Source of the DNA: Microbulbifer agarilyticus
GTDB taxonomy: Bacteria; Pseudomonadota; Gammaproteobacteria; Pseudomonadales; Cellvibrionaceae
NCBI RefSeq assembly: GCF_020171345.1
Contig: NZ_JAIUZM010000002.1
Coordinates: forward strand, 728,739-792,738
Reading direction: 5' to 3'
Length of the DNA: 64,000 bases
Part shown: positions 22,023-33,104 of the stretch, in pieces
Position numbering within the stretch: the stretch's first letter is position 1
Layout: each line of letters starts with the position of its first letter
The notes under the pieces: model-generated
What the model was told of the DNA's origin: nothing
The model's database searches: none
What the model saw: the letters and a program-made list of their open reading frames with translations, nothing else
Made by a program: the position numbers and the translations under genes

Positions 22023-23224
22023 GAGTTGCTCCCTACAACCTTCGCGGATATTGTCGTGCCGCGCGCTGCATCGACATCCACTTCGCCGATGCCGGTGGCA
22101 CGGTCGATCACCGCGCCACCCAGACAAATATCACCCTGATAAAACACCACAGACTGGCCAGGGGTAACGGCGCGCTGAGGCGTGTCAAAACTAATCACCA
22201 GCTCGCCATCCTCACCAACAATCACTTCGCAATCCTGGTCATCCTGACGGTAGCGTGTCTTTGCCGCCGCGCGGAACCGCTGTGCAGGGGGTGCTCCATT
22301 AATCCAGTGAGCCTGCGTTGCTTCAAGCCCGGTAGAGTAGAGCAGGGGGTGGTGTTTGCCCTGTGCCACCAGCAGCACGTTGCGTTCTAGATCCTTGCCA
22401 ACGACATACCACGGCTGGTCGCCAGCGCCTTTAACGCCGCCAATACCCAGGCCCTGGCGCTGGCCGATTGTGTGATACATCAGGCCGGCGTGTTGGCCCA
22501 TTACTTCACCGTCAGGGGTTTGCATCTCCCCAGGCTGCGCAGGCAGATACTGCTCGAGGAAGTCCTTAAAACGGCGCTCGCCAATAAAGCAGATACCGGT
22601 GCTGTCTTTCTTGCTGTGTGTAATGAAACCATTTTCCTCGGCGATGCGGCGGACTTCCGGTTTCTCCAGTTCGCCCAGCGGAAAGAGTGATTTGGCAAAC
22701 TCGGCTTCACCCACTGCGTGCAGGAAGTAGCTTTGGTCTTTATTCGGGTCCAGCCCTTTACCGAGATAGGTATGGCCGTCTTTATCGATACGGCGCGTGT
22801 AGTGTCCGGTTGCGATAGCGTCCGCGCCCAGCATTTCTGCATACTCGAGAAACACTTTGAATTTGATTTCGCGGTTACACAGGATGTCCGGGTTGGGCGT
22901 GCGGCCGGCCTTGTATTCCGCCAGGAAATACTCAAACACATTGTCCCAGTACTCGGCCGCGAAGTTGGCGGTATGGAGCTTGATGCCGAGGCGCTGACAA
23001 ACAGACTCTGCATCCGCGAGGTCCTGCTTGGCGGTGCAGTATTCCGTGCCATCGTCCTCATCCCAGTTCTTCATGAACAGGCCTTCTACCTGGTAGCCCT
23101 GCTGCATAAGAAGCAAAGCCGCAACAGACGAATCCACACCACCGGACATACCGACGATGACGCGCTTTGTCGAATTGCTAGATGTTGATGTTGCTGACGA
23201 CACAGACATTTCCGAATCTGACAT
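22019..23224 (-). CDS. mnmA: tRNA-specific 2-thiouridylase MnmA
   Basis: Adds the 2-thio group to wobble uridine 34 of tRNA-Lys, -Glu and -Gln, taking sulfur relayed from IscS/Tus proteins. The ATP PP-loop [13 protein letters not shown] is at residues 27-39, the first catalytic Cys is in [13 protein letters not shown], and the second in [16 protein letters not shown]. Start ATG 23224 gives 401 residues with a Ser/Thr-rich leader of about 19 residues ahead of the conserved domain; an upstream start would add an unconserved Arg-rich segment. It is coupled to hflD through a 4-bp overlap. Confidence 0.95.
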   Translation of the reverse strand: MSDSEMSVSSATSTSSNSTKRVIVGMSGGVDSSVAALLLMQQGYQVEGLFMKNWDEDDGTEYCTAKQDLADAESVCQRLGIKLHTANFAAEYWDNVFEYFLAEYKAGRTPNPDILCNREIKFKVFLEYAEMLGADAIATGHYTRRIDKDGHTYLGKGLDPNKDQSYFLHAVGEAEFAKSLFPLGELEKPEVRRIAEENGFITHSKKDSTGICFIGERRFKDFLEQYLPAQPGEMQTPDGEVMGQHAGLMYHTIGQRQGLGIGGVKGAGDQPWYVVGKDLERNVLLVAQGKHHPLLYSTGLEATQAHWINGAPPAQRFRAAAKTRYRQDDQDCEVIVGEDGELVISFDTPQRAVTPGQSVVFYQGDICLGGAVIDRATGIGEVDVDAARGTTISAKVVGSNS

Positions 23225-23436
23225 GAAATACCGGGTTGTTACAGTGAGGGAGCGCGCCGCTTTTTCAAGACCACCCGCGCCCCACTGACGCCCGCAGGCG
23301 TGAAAATGGGGGCGCATTTTACCCGTGAATCGTGCATGTGACCAATTTCACGGCATATCCATCGTTTGTTACCGAGCAATCGGCATTACAGGGCGCCCAA
23401 CTTAGACAATAGAGGATACCAATCGTCCCTTCAGGG

Positions 23437-24123
23437 TTACCGGGCGGGCTTGCGCCTGGTTCGCCGCGCAGCCGGACGTTTGGTTGGTCGGTCACCGCGT
23501 GTGGCTGAGTGTCTCCCATCGCGGGCCGCATCCCCGGCACGCGACTTTCGGCCACTCGCAGTTTCTTTCGGCATATTGGGCAGGTGTACTTCCACCGTAC
23601 GCGACTCGCCGGGCGCCAATCCATCGAGGCGCCAGCTGCCGATAGCCTGCCGAATCAGGCGCAGTGTGGGGAAGCCCACGGCCGCTGTCATGCGCCGAAC
23701 CTGGCGATTTCGCCCTTCGGTTATGGTGAGCTCAATCCAAGAGGTGGGAATCGATTGCCGCTCGCGAATAGGGGGTGTGCGAGGCCATATGTCTGGCTCG
23801 GCGATCAGGCGGGCTTTTGCCGGTGCTGTCCGCCCGTCTTTCAAAGTAACTCCTTGGCGCAACGCCCGCAGCGCCTGGTCGGTCACAGCCCCTTCGACCT
23901 GGGCCCAGTAGGTTTTCGGCAGTTTGTTCTTCGGGTGCGCAATCCTATGCTGTAGCTGACCATCTGAGGTGAGCAGAAGTAGGCCTTCAGAGTCGTAATC
24001 GAGACGACCAGCCGCGTACACGCCCGACTGGGTAATATAACTAGCGAGCGTAGGGCGGCCTTGGGGGTCCGTGAACTGACACAGGACGCCAAAGGGCTTG
24101 TTTAAAAGGATCAGTTTGCTCAT
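23437..24123 (-). CDS. rluE: 23S rRNA pseudouridine synthase, RluE type
   Basis: A small RsuA-family pseudouridine synthase with the catalytic aspartate in [17 protein letters not shown] (Asp42). It lacks the N-terminal S4 domain, as RluE does; E. coli RluE modifies U2457 of 23S r[22 protein letters not shown] and [20 protein letters not shown] are typical. It differs in the last ~45 residues, a strongly basic, disordered-looking tail (many Arg and Lys, ending TRRKPAR), which probably helps RNA binding. It is divergent from icd, with about 120 bp between its start and the icd -10 element. Confidence 0.88.
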   Translation of the reverse strand: MSKLILLNKPFGVLCQFTDPQGRPTLASYITQSGVYAAGRLDYDSEGLLLLTSDGQLQHRIAHPKNKLPKTYWAQVEGAVTDQALRALRQGVTLKDGRTAPAKARLIAEPDIWPRTPPIRERQSIPTSWIELTITEGRNRQVRRMTAAVGFPTLRLIRQAIGSWRLDGLAPGESRTVEVHLPNMPKETASGRKSRAGDAARDGRHSATRGDRPTKRPAARRTRRKPAR

Positions 24124-24241
24124 TGGGATACTTTTGCACCCGGTTAGGAGGCCGAAACAGGGCGGTTTAACACGAAAATGAGGAGAAATTGATTATTCAT
24201 AGTGCCTTGGTTGTAACGAAACTACAAAAACAGCCCGATGC

Positions 24242-24250
24242 TGGTATAAT
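24242..24250 (+). promoter_or_regulatory. Extended -10 promoter of icd
   Basis: TGGTATAAT is a perfect extended -10 element (TGnTATAAT). The -35 region is weak (ACTACA at an 18-bp spacing), as is usual for such promoters. It would give a 5' leader of about 145 nt before the icd ATG. Not experimentally supported. Confidence 0.55.
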
Positions 24251-24399
24251 CGCGCCGATTTTTAGCCAGCTTGGTGGGTGCAACGAAGCAAACACCGGGC
24301 GGCTACCATGACCGGCAATGGAAATTTAGGCGAGGTTTGCCCCTTTTTTCCCGAAATAGCCGGACGTTTAGTCAAAGAGTTACTGGAGTCAACTTAACA

Positions 24400-25650
24400 A
24401 TGGGTCATATCCAAGTGCCGGCAAACGGCGAAAAAGTTACAGTCAATGCAGATGGTACCCTGAACGTACCAAACACCCCGATCATCCCTTTCATCGAAGG
24501 TGACGGCATCGGCGTGGATATTACCCCGGTAATGCGCAAAGTGATCGACGCAGCGGTAAGTAACGCTTATGGCGGCGAGAAGTCCATCGCATGGATGGAA
24601 ATCTTCTGCGGTGAGAAAGCGGCAGAAACCTACAGCGGCGACTGGTTCCCGGCTGAGACTCTGGAAGCAATCAAAGATTACGTTGTAAGCATCAAAGGCC
24701 CGCTGACCACTCCAGTAGGCGGCGGCTTCCGCTCCCTGAACGTTGCCCTGCGTCAGGAACTCGACCTGTACGTATGTCAGCGTCCAGTTCGCTGGTTCAG
24801 CGGTGTACCTTCTCCGGTTAAAGAGCCGAACAAGGTAGACATGGTGATCTTCCGCGAAAACTCTGAAGACATCTACGCGGGTATCGAGTGGAAAGCTGGT
24901 ACCGACGAAGCGAACAAGGTGGTTAAGTTCCTGCAGGACGAGATGGGCGTTAAGAAAATCCGCTTCCCGCAGAACGTAGGTATCGGTGTTAAGCCGGTAT
25001 CCGAAGAGGGCACCAAGCGCCTGGTACGCAAAGCGCTGCAGTACACCATCGATCAGGACCGCGACTCCCTGACCCTGGTACACAAAGGCAACATCATGAA
25101 GTTCACCGAAGGCGCCTTCGCAGACTGGGGCTACGAGCTGGCTCGCGAAGAGTTTGGCGCTCAGCCGATCGACGGCGGCCCATGGTGCAGCTTCAAGAAC
25201 CCGAACACCGGTAAGGAAATCGTGGTTAAGGACGTGATCGCAGACGCCATGCTGCAGCAGATTCTGCTGCGCCCGGCGGAGTACGACGTGATCGCGACCC
25301 TGAACCTGAACGGTGACTACCTGTCCGACGCACTGGCCGCACAGGTTGGCGGTATCGGTATTGCGCCGGGTGCGAACCTGTCCGACGACGTTGCCCTGTT
25401 CGAAGCAACCCACGGCACAGCGCCTAAGTATGCTGGTCAGGACAAGGTAAACCCGGGCTCCCTGATTCTGTCCGCCGAGATGATGCTGCGTCACCTGGGC
25501 TGGAACGAAGCCGCCGAGCTGGTTGTTAAAGGTATGGAAGGTGCTATCGAAGCCAAGACCGTTACCTATGACTTCGAGCGCCTGATGGACGGTGCCGAGC
25601 TGAAGTCCTGCTCCGAGTTTGGTGAAGAAGTTATCAAGCACATGGCCTGA
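24400..25650 (+). CDS. icd: Isocitrate dehydrogenase (NADP+)
   Basis: Oxidatively decarboxylates isocitrate to 2-oxoglutarate in the citric acid cycle, competing with isocitrate lyase for substrate. The 416-residue product is the E. coli-type homodimeric enzyme: [20 protein letters not shown] near the N-terminus, the substrate/phosphorylation loop [18 protein letters not shown], and [20 protein letters not shown]. The start at ATG 24400 has a CTGGAG site at suitable distance; the longer reading would translate the leader. Its codon use is strongly biased (highly expressed gene). No aceK gene is seen nearby. Confidence 0.97.
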   Translation: MGHIQVPANGEKVTVNADGTLNVPNTPIIPFIEGDGIGVDITPVMRKVIDAAVSNAYGGEKSIAWMEIFCGEKAAETYSGDWFPAETLEAIKDYVVSIKGPLTTPVGGGFRSLNVALRQELDLYVCQRPVRWFSGVPSPVKEPNKVDMVIFRENSEDIYAGIEWKAGTDEANKVVKFLQDEMGVKKIRFPQNVGIGVKPVSEEGTKRLVRKALQYTIDQDRDSLTLVHKGNIMKFTEGAFADWGYELAREEFGAQPIDGGPWCSFKNPNTGKEIVVKDVIADAMLQQILLRPAEYDVIATLNLNGDYLSDALAAQVGGIGIAPGANLSDDVALFEATHGTAPKYAGQDKVNPGSLILSAEMMLRHLGWNEAAELVVKGMEGAIEAKTVTYDFERLMDGAELKSCSEFGEEVIKHMA

Positions 25651-25666
25651 TAGACCTTCAAAAAAA

Positions 25667-25700
25667 GGCCCCGTACCGAAAGGTGCGGGGCCTTTTTTTT
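25667..25700 (+). terminator. Rho-independent terminator of icd
   Basis: An 11-bp stem (GGCCCCGTACC / GGTGCGGGGCC) closed by a GAAA tetraloop and followed by eight T, 16 bp after the icd stop codon. Confidence 0.95.
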
Positions 25701-25879
25701 GAATTTCTATCAGGGGAGGTTCTGACGGGGATGTTGGTAGTAGAACGCGGGTACCAATATACAGGCAAGCGAAGAGGCCACTCTTCCATATAGGAAAGAG
25801 TGGACCGGAACTTCCGGCTCATCTTTGACATGCGGAGACTACAGATCACGATAGACTGCAGATCCGCACACCAAGCTGG

Positions 25880-26167
25880 TTAGCCCAACATATCTTCCGT
25901 TTCTTTCTCTCGGACAGGCTGAGCTTGTGGCGCTGGCGCAGCGGCTTCCGCCGGCTGAGGCGCATCTGCAGCGCTGATATTGGCCGCATGGTAGCCCTTA
26001 TCACCCTGGATAATATCGAACTGCACCTGCTGGCCGGCCTTCAGGGTTCGGTAACCCTCCATTTGAATGGCCGAGTAATGTGCAAACAGGTCTTCTCCAC
26101 CTTCATCAGCAAGAATAAATCCATATCCCTTGGCATTATTGAACCACTTAACGGTACCGGTAGGCAT
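25880..26167 (-). CDS. cspD: Cold-shock domain protein, CspD-like
   Basis: A single cold-shock OB domain with both RNA-binding motifs in recognisable form: GTVKWFNNAKGYGFI (RNP1) and DLFAHYSAI (RNP2 region). At 95 residues it is longer than most Csp proteins because of an Ala/Pro/Gln-rich tail after residue 70. A GAGGGA ribosome site is 9 bp before the ATG. It is divergent from clpS, the arrangement found for cspD in E. coli and relatives, where CspD is a stationary-phase inhibitor of DNA replication. The CspD assignment rests on this context plus the tail. Confidence 0.88.
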   Translation of the reverse strand: MPTGTVKWFNNAKGYGFILADEGGEDLFAHYSAIQMEGYRTLKAGQQVQFDIIQGDKGYHAANISAADAPQPAEAAAPAPQAQPVREKETEDMLG

Positions 26168-26514
26168 GGCGAAATCCCTCTAAATTGCCGGGGCGACTGC
26201 TGGCCGCCTAAATATGATGTCGTTATTGTTATCGCGCTTCATGCGCTTGCTTACGAGCACAATTGCATCCGCTATTGTACGTGTGCCTAATTAACCACTT
26301 GGCGCGGTTACTACCTCTTGTAGCCAACCGCTCCAGTCTTGTCAAGCGAATATCCCCAGCGGCACTGTGTCCCGGCCGGTTTGGGGTTACAATGCTCGCT
26401 TGCTGAATCAAGCAAAATGACTGGACATCCAATAATCGTTCTGACTATTTTTCGATTGAGTAAAAATAGCGTCACGACTGTGAACTGATTCTTCAAGATT
26501 GATTGACTGACACT
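26168..26514. other. Divergent cspD-clpS intergenic region
   Basis: About 347 bp without a convincing gene. It must hold the promoters of both divergent genes. The only structure I see is an inverted repeat, CTATTTTT-9 bp-AAAAATAG (26445-26469), roughly 45 bp upstream of clpS, which could be an operator or simply chance in AT-rich DNA. Confidence 0.4.
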
Positions 26515-26910
26515 ATGGGAAATTCGCAAATCATTAAACTACACTCGGAACAAGGTGCAGATGATGACGACTATCATTTTCACGAGGGGCAGGGGGATAC
26601 CGCGCTGGCTGAGGCGCGTCCGCAACTAAAGCGCCCCCCAATGTACAAGGTGGTCATGCTCAATGACGACTACACCCCGATGGAATTTGTCGTAGAAGCA
26701 CTTGAGTTGTTTTTTTATGTGAATCGCGAGCGCGCCACTCAACTGATGTTGCAGGTTCACACCAAGGGAAAAGCGATCTGTGGTGTCTATACTCGAGATA
26801 TTGCAGAAACAAAGGCCGCGCAGGTAAATCAGTTTGCGCGCGACAATGAACATCCGCTTTTGTGTGAAATCGAGGCCGACGAAGACGGTGAGCACGGCGA
26901 GGAGGGTTGA
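26515..26910 (+). CDS. clpS: ATP-dependent Clp protease adaptor ClpS
   Basis: ClpS delivers proteins carrying N-degrons (Leu, Phe, Tyr, Trp at the N-terminus) to ClpAP. The conserved pocket motif [21 protein letters not shown] (residues ~46-66) and the ClpA-binding [19 protein letters not shown] are clear. I choose ATG 26515 (131 residues); a TTG four codons upstream is less likely. The N-terminal ~40 residues are acidic and longer than in E. coli ClpS (106 residues). clpA follows 131 bp downstream, and the aminoacyl-transferases that create N-degrons are encoded nearby. Confidence 0.95.
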   Translation: MGNSQIIKLHSEQGADDDDYHFHEGQGDTALAEARPQLKRPPMYKVVMLNDDYTPMEFVVEALELFFYVNRERATQLMLQVHTKGKAICGVYTRDIAETKAAQVNQFARDNEHPLLCEIEADEDGEHGEEG

Positions 26911-27041
26911 ACCAGGGTAATCGGCGCCAGGCTTTGGCTTGGTAAGACTTTCCGGCCGGATTTACCGGCAACGCATTAGGAATGCCGGGTGTACACTGTG
27001 ACAATCCGGACGACATTGGCCAGTAAGGTTTTGAGGTTTAA

Positions 27042-29327
27042 ATGCTCAGCAAGGATTTAGAGGTAACGCTCAATCTAGCGTTCAAAGGTGCACGGGCGAA
27101 GCGCCATGAGTTTATGACCGTTGAGCACCTGCTGCTGGCGCTGCTGGACAATGAATCCGCGGCGGACGTCCTGCATGCGTGTGGCGCCGACCTCAGTGCA
27201 CTCCGCCGTGAACTGCTGGAGTTTGTCGACTCCACCACGCCACTCATCCCTGAGAACGATACCGATCGGGAAACCCAGCCCACACTCGGCTTTCAGCGCG
27301 TGTTGCAGCGGGCGGTTTTCCATGTGCAATCCTCTGGCAAAAAAGAGGTCACTGGCGCAAACGTTCTTGTCGCGATTTTCTGTGAGCAGGAAAGCCAGGC
27401 GGTGTATTACCTGAAGCAGCAGAGTGTCGCCCGCATTGATGTGGTGAACTACATCACCCATGGTATTTCCCGTGTGAGCTCCGGTGGCAACGGTACTCAC
27501 AATAACCCGGATCCATCTCCAGAGCAGGTGGACGAAGAACTTGGCACCACTGCCGAACCCGGTGGCTCAGACCCGCTTGAGAGCTATGCCACCAATCTGA
27601 ATCAGGAAGCCATTCTCGGCCGTATTGATCCACTGGTAGGGCGTGCGCCAGAAGTGGAGCGGGTGACACAGGTGCTGGCCCGCCGCCGTAAAAACAATCC
27701 GCTACTGGTTGGCGAATCCGGTGTCGGTAAAACTGCAATTGCCGAGGGCCTAGCGCGCCGCATCGTAGATGGAGAAGTGCCCGAGCCATTGCAGGAAAGC
27801 ACCATCTACTCTCTCGACCTGGGCTCGTTGTTGGCGGGCACCAAATATCGCGGGGATTTTGAGAAGCGCTTTAAAGCTTTGCTGGCTGAACTGAAGAAGC
27901 GCGATCACGCGGTACTGTTTATCGACGAGATCCACACCATTATTGGTGCCGGCGCCGCCTCGGGTGGCGTCATGGATGCATCAAACCTACTCAAACCACT
28001 ACTTTCCAGTGGTCAGCTTCGCTGTATCGGCTCTACCACGTTCAACGAATACCGCGGTATCTTCGAAAAAGACCGCGCGCTGTCCCGCCGCTTCCAGAAG
28101 ATCGATGTGCACGAGCCTTCCGTTGAGGAAACCGTGCAAATCCTGCAGGGCTTGAAGTCGTGTTTCGAGGATCACCACAAGGTGCGCTTCACCGACTCTG
28201 CACTTGAGGCAGCGGCCCAACTGGCCAACCGTCATATCACCGAGCGCTTCCTGCCGGATAAGGCCATTGATGTGATCGATGAGGCTGGTGCCTACCAGGC
28301 ATTACTGCCGGCGGACCAGCGCACCGACACCATCTCGGTTACCGAGATCGAAAATGTCGTTGCCAAAATGGCACGCATCCCGGCGAAGAGCGTCTCCGCT
28401 TCGGATAAAGCAGCGCTGGCGAAGCTGGACGAGAACCTGAAGATGGTGGTGTTCGGCCAGGACCTGGCGATCGAAGCACTCAGTACGTCCATCAAACTGG
28501 CGCGGGCCGGCCTCGGCGCTGAAGAGAAACCGATCGGCTCCTTCCTGTTTGCCGGCCCCACGGGTGTCGGTAAAACGGAATTGTGTCGCCAGCTTGCCCA
28601 GGTGATGGGTATCGAGCTGATTCGCTTCGACATGTCGGAATATATGGAGCGTCACACAGTATCCCGCTTGATCGGTGCGCCTCCCGGATACGTGGGTTTT
28701 GACCAGGGTGGCCTGTTGACCGATGCGGTGACCAAACACCCCCACAGCGTGGTACTGCTCGACGAGATCGAGAAGGCCCATCCGGAAGTATTTAACCTGC
28801 TGCTGCAGGTAATGGACCACGGCACGCTGACCGATAATAACGGCCGCAAAGCCGATTTCCGCAACGTCATTCTGATTATGACCACCAACGCTGGTGCTGA
28901 GCTGATGAGCCGCCGCTCAATCGGCTTCGCCAATCAGGATCACAGCACCGACGGCATGGAGGAAATCAAGAAGATGTTCACTCCAGAATTCCGCAACCGT
29001 CTCGACAGCATCATCCAGTTTGGCGCACTCGATGTGGGCGTGGTCAAAACCGTCGTGGACAAATTCGTAGTGGAGCTGCAGGCCCAACTCGACGAGTCGC
29101 GGGTCACCCTGGAAGTGGATGATGAAGCGCGCGAATGGCTTGCCCGCAATGGTTACGATGAAAAAATGGGGGCGCGCCCGATGGCGCGACTCATTCGCGA
29201 GAAACTGCGCAAGCCGTTGGCGGAGGCGGTGCTGTTTGGTGATCTGTCAGAAGAGGGCGGCAAGGTGGAAGTCACCGTCGAGGACGACCAACTCAAAATC
29301 AATACGGCAGTACCGGCGTTGCATTGA
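27042..29327 (+). CDS. clpA: ATP-dependent Clp protease ATP-binding subunit ClpA
   Basis: The AAA+ unfoldase partner of ClpP, used with ClpS for N-degron substrates. The N-terminal Clp domain ([21 protein letters not shown]) is followed by two nucleotide-binding domains with Walker A motifs [14 protein letters not shown] (~223-236) and [14 protein letters not shown] (~505-518), Walker [17 protein letters not shown] and [14 protein letters not shown], and the pore loop [11 protein letters not shown] region. The ClpP-binding IGF-type loop corresponds to SIGFANQDH. The length (761) agrees with E. coli ClpA (758). It ends at a terminator shared with infA. Confidence 0.97.
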   Translation: MLSKDLEVTLNLAFKGARAKRHEFMTVEHLLLALLDNESAADVLHACGADLSALRRELLEFVDSTTPLIPENDTDRETQPTLGFQRVLQRAVFHVQSSGKKEVTGANVLVAIFCEQESQAVYYLKQQSVARIDVVNYITHGISRVSSGGNGTHNNPDPSPEQVDEELGTTAEPGGSDPLESYATNLNQEAILGRIDPLVGRAPEVERVTQVLARRRKNNPLLVGESGVGKTAIAEGLARRIVDGEVPEPLQESTIYSLDLGSLLAGTKYRGDFEKRFKALLAELKKRDHAVLFIDEIHTIIGAGAASGGVMDASNLLKPLLSSGQLRCIGSTTFNEYRGIFEKDRALSRRFQKIDVHEPSVEETVQILQGLKSCFEDHHKVRFTDSALEAAAQLANRHITERFLPDKAIDVIDEAGAYQALLPADQRTDTISVTEIENVVAKMARIPAKSVSASDKAALAKLDENLKMVVFGQDLAIEALSTSIKLARAGLGAEEKPIGSFLFAGPTGVGKTELCRQLAQVMGIELIRFDMSEYMERHTVSRLIGAPPGYVGFDQGGLLTDAVTKHPHSVVLLDEIEKAHPEVFNLLLQVMDHGTLTDNNGRKADFRNVILIMTTNAGAELMSRRSIGFANQDHSTDGMEEIKKMFTPEFRNRLDSIIQFGALDVGVVKTVVDKFVVELQAQLDESRVTLEVDDEAREWLARNGYDEKMGARPMARLIREKLRKPLAEAVLFGDLSEEGGKVEVTVEDDQLKINTAVPALH

Positions 29328-29344
29328 TTGCAAACTCAGAAACC

Positions 29345-29374
29345 AAAAAAGCCACCGCTTGCGGTGGCTTTTTT
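29345..29374. terminator. Bidirectional terminator between clpA and infA
   Basis: An 8-bp stem (GCCACCGC / GCGGTGGC) flanked by six A on the left and six T on the right, so it works for clpA (plus) and for infA (minus). Confidence 0.92.
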
Positions 29375-29411
29375 ATTGCGCGTGCAATACCGGTGTATTG
29401 CCGGCGAGCAA

Positions 29412-29630
29412 TTAGCGGGCGCGGTAGGTGATGCGGCCTTTGCTCAGGTCATAAGGAGTCAGCTCTACCTTGACCTTGTCGCCAGTCAGAATGCGGATGT
29501 AGTTTTTGCGCATTTTTCCGGAGATGTGCGCGATCACGACATGTCCGTTTTCCAGTTTCACGCGGAAGGTGGTGTTAGGCAGGGTGTCGATCACCTCGCC
29601 TTCCATTTCAATGTAATCGTCTTTTGCCAT
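29412..29630 (-). CDS. infA: Translation initiation factor IF-1
   Basis: The 72-residue S1-like OB protein IF-1, which binds the 30S A site. [20 protein letters not shown] and [20 protein letters not shown] are near the universal IF-1 sequence. It lies downstream of ate on the same strand with a gap of about 220 bp, as in Pseudomonas and Vibrio relatives (aat-ate-infA). Confidence 0.98.
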   Translation of the reverse strand: MAKDDYIEMEGEVIDTLPNTTFRVKLENGHVVIAHISGKMRKNYIRILTGDKVKVELTPYDLSKGRITYRAR

Positions 29631-29848
29631 GCGGCAGCAACCCTTGATTGATTTGTACTAGCTATTCCGCCAGGTAATGTAAATTCCAGACTCCGACAGG
29701 CACTTTCGTGTAACCGTCATGGATACTGTAGCTGGAGCCGGCGGTACGACGGGCGTGCATTTTGCACGAAAAGTGTCTGCAGGCCAAGTAAAACCGGGAA
29801 TTGATGCCAACCCGGCGGCAGCAGGGCGGGAGGTGGCTGGAACAGCCC

Positions 29849-30574
29849 TTAATCAGACTTGAGTGTCCAGCGACCGTCGGTCAAATACTCCAGTGGCTGA
29901 AACTGATTTTTGTAGGCCATTTTGGCGCACTGGCGTATCCAGTAGCCCAGATACAGGCTCGGCAACCCCAAACGGCGGGTCCATTCAATCTGGTACAGGA
30001 TTGCATAGGTTCCCAGGCTGCGCTTGATTTCATCGGGGTCGTAGAAGGTGTAGATGGCAGACACCCCACCACTCAACACATCGGTCACCGCGGTTGCCAG
30101 CAGCCGGTCACGAGCGCGGAACTCGAGGTAACGGGTGCTTCCCCACGCATTATTCAGAAAGCTGCGAAACTGCTCGCGGCTTGGTGGAAACATCTCGCCG
30201 TCACGATGGCGCGCTTCGATATAGCGCGCGTACACCTCATACTGCTCGTCCGTATCAATATCCCGACGGTGAAATACGTCAAGATCCTTGTTTCTGCGCC
30301 AGCAACGGCGCTGATTTCGATTGGGAACAAACAGCTCAACCGGAACGCGCGCTGGTACACAGGCGTGGCACGTCGCGCACTGGGGCCTATACAGGTAATT
30401 GCCACTGCGGCGGAAGCCAAGCTCAGACAGTCGGCTGTACAGCCGGGAATCAATCGGTGTTTGCGGGTCCACAAACACGGTTGTGGCCTCACGATCTTCC
30501 AGGTAGCCACAGGGGTGAGGTAGCGTCGCAAGGAGGCGTACGGAATCGAGCTGCGAGAACTGGCTCACCGGCAA
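29849..30574 (-). CDS. bpt: Aspartate/glutamate leucyltransferase (Bpt/Ate)
   Basis: Transfers leucine from Leu-tRNA to proteins starting with Asp or Glu, making them ClpS substrates; bacterial members resemble eukaryotic arginyltransferase (Ate1) but usually use leucine. The Cys-rich N-terminal motif has PCGYLEDREATTVFVDP and YRPQCATCHACVPARVPV; the C-terminal acyltransferase core has RARDRLLATAVTDVLSGGVS and YLGYWIRQCAKMAYKNQF. At 241 residues it matches the family. Between it and aat (~190 bp) no gene is seen. Choice of leucine over arginine is inferred from the Bpt class. Confidence 0.93.
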   Translation of the reverse strand: MPVSQFSQLDSVRLLATLPHPCGYLEDREATTVFVDPQTPIDSRLYSRLSELGFRRSGNYLYRPQCATCHACVPARVPVELFVPNRNQRRCWRRNKDLDVFHRRDIDTDEQYEVYARYIEARHRDGEMFPPSREQFRSFLNNAWGSTRYLEFRARDRLLATAVTDVLSGGVSAIYTFYDPDEIKRSLGTYAILYQIEWTRRLGLPSLYLGYWIRQCAKMAYKNQFQPLEYLTDGRWTLKSD

Positions 30575-30763
30575 ATTACCCGACGGATAAGACTACTAAG
30601 GAAACCGTTGATCACGTCGCTGCCGCCTCCCTGTGGGATAAAGATTTAAGAGCTTGAACTGGAAAGTCAGAGCTCGCCGTTAAGCACAGACGAACAAAAT
30701 TCTTCTAAACGGCAGGGTAATTTGCGGTCGCACAAAACTCAAACTTAATGACTGATGCACGAC

Positions 30764-31489
30764 TTAGGGGCTCTCATTAAAAAGGTCGGCAGCCGGTGCT
30801 GCTGGCCAGGGAGCGGGGAAGGGCGGCTGCGAAACACCACTAGCCAAACGCTTCTCGAAGACCTCGCGAGTGACCTCCAGGGCACCGAGGCTATTCAAGT
30901 GTGGGTTGGCGACCTGGCAGTCAATAAGTTCACAGCCCCAGCGGGCAAGCTGGCGGACCAGATGGGCAAAAGCCACCTTGGACGCGTCGGTTGCGCGATG
31001 GAACATGGACTCACCGAAAAACACACGGCCAATGCTCAGTCCATAGAGACCGCCGACCAACTCATCGCCCAGCCACACTTCGACCGAGTGTGCATGGCCC
31101 TGCTCGTGCATCTCCACATAGGCATCGTGCATATCTTCGGTAATCCAGGTGCCCTTATCATCCGCTCTGGGCGCGGCGCACCCACGCATCACTTCCTCGA
31201 ACGCCCGGTCGAAGGTCACTGTGAAGCGTTGCTTGCGGATTAACTTACGCAGGCTGCGGCTGAACGATAGCGACTGCGGGCTCACCACACAGCGCGGGGA
31301 GGGCGACCACCAGAGAATGGGCTGATCATCCGAGAACCAGGGAAAGATACCCTTGCGGTAGGCAGCCAGCAGCCAGTCCGGCGTCAAATCCCCACCAACC
31401 GCTAACAAACCATTGGGGTCGCTCAGCGCGTGTGACGTGTCCGGAAACTCCACCCGGTCCGGGTCAAGTAGCGTGAGGATGTCATCCAT
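30764..31489 (-). CDS. aat: Leucyl/phenylalanyl-tRNA--protein transferase
   Basis: Attaches Leu or Phe to proteins starting with Lys or Arg, creating N-degrons read by ClpS. Core motifs are GLLAVGGDLTPDWLLAAYRK, GIFPWFSDDQPILWWSPSPR and GVFFGESMFHRATDASKVA-like RVFFGESMFHRATDASKVA. I place the start at ATG 31489 (241 residues, MDDILTLLDPD), close to E. coli Aat (234). No good Shine-Dalgarno precedes it; the only alternative, TTG 31534, starts inside the trxB terminator. The gene therefore may be weakly translated or use an atypical start. Confidence 0.92.
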   Translation of the reverse strand: MDDILTLLDPDRVEFPDTSHALSDPNGLLAVGGDLTPDWLLAAYRKGIFPWFSDDQPILWWSPSPRCVVSPQSLSFSRSLRKLIRKQRFTVTFDRAFEEVMRGCAAPRADDKGTWITEDMHDAYVEMHEQGHAHSVEVWLGDELVGGLYGLSIGRVFFGESMFHRATDASKVAFAHLVRQLARWGCELIDCQVANPHLNSLGALEVTREVFEKRLASGVSQPPFPAPWPAAPAADLFNESP

Positions 31490-31539
31490 AAGGAGGGGTG
31501 CTGCTATGTCTATTGATGGTGTGCCTGATTGCAACGGAC

Positions 31540-31565
31540 AAAAAAGGCGGCCTAAGCCGCCTTTT
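31540..31565 (-). terminator. Rho-independent terminator of trxB
   Basis: A GGCGGC / GCCGCC stem with a 4-base loop, followed on the minus strand by six T. It separates trxB from aat. The plus-strand T-run is shorter. Confidence 0.82.
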
Positions 31566-31594
31566 ACCCCCAGCCTGCCTATCAGCCAGTGGAT

Positions 31595-33104
<1,510 letters not shown>

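Noticed and set aside
24394..25641. 415-codon open frame antisense to icd
   Set aside because: It is covered by icd on the other strand and shows no recognisable domain; codon bias explains it.
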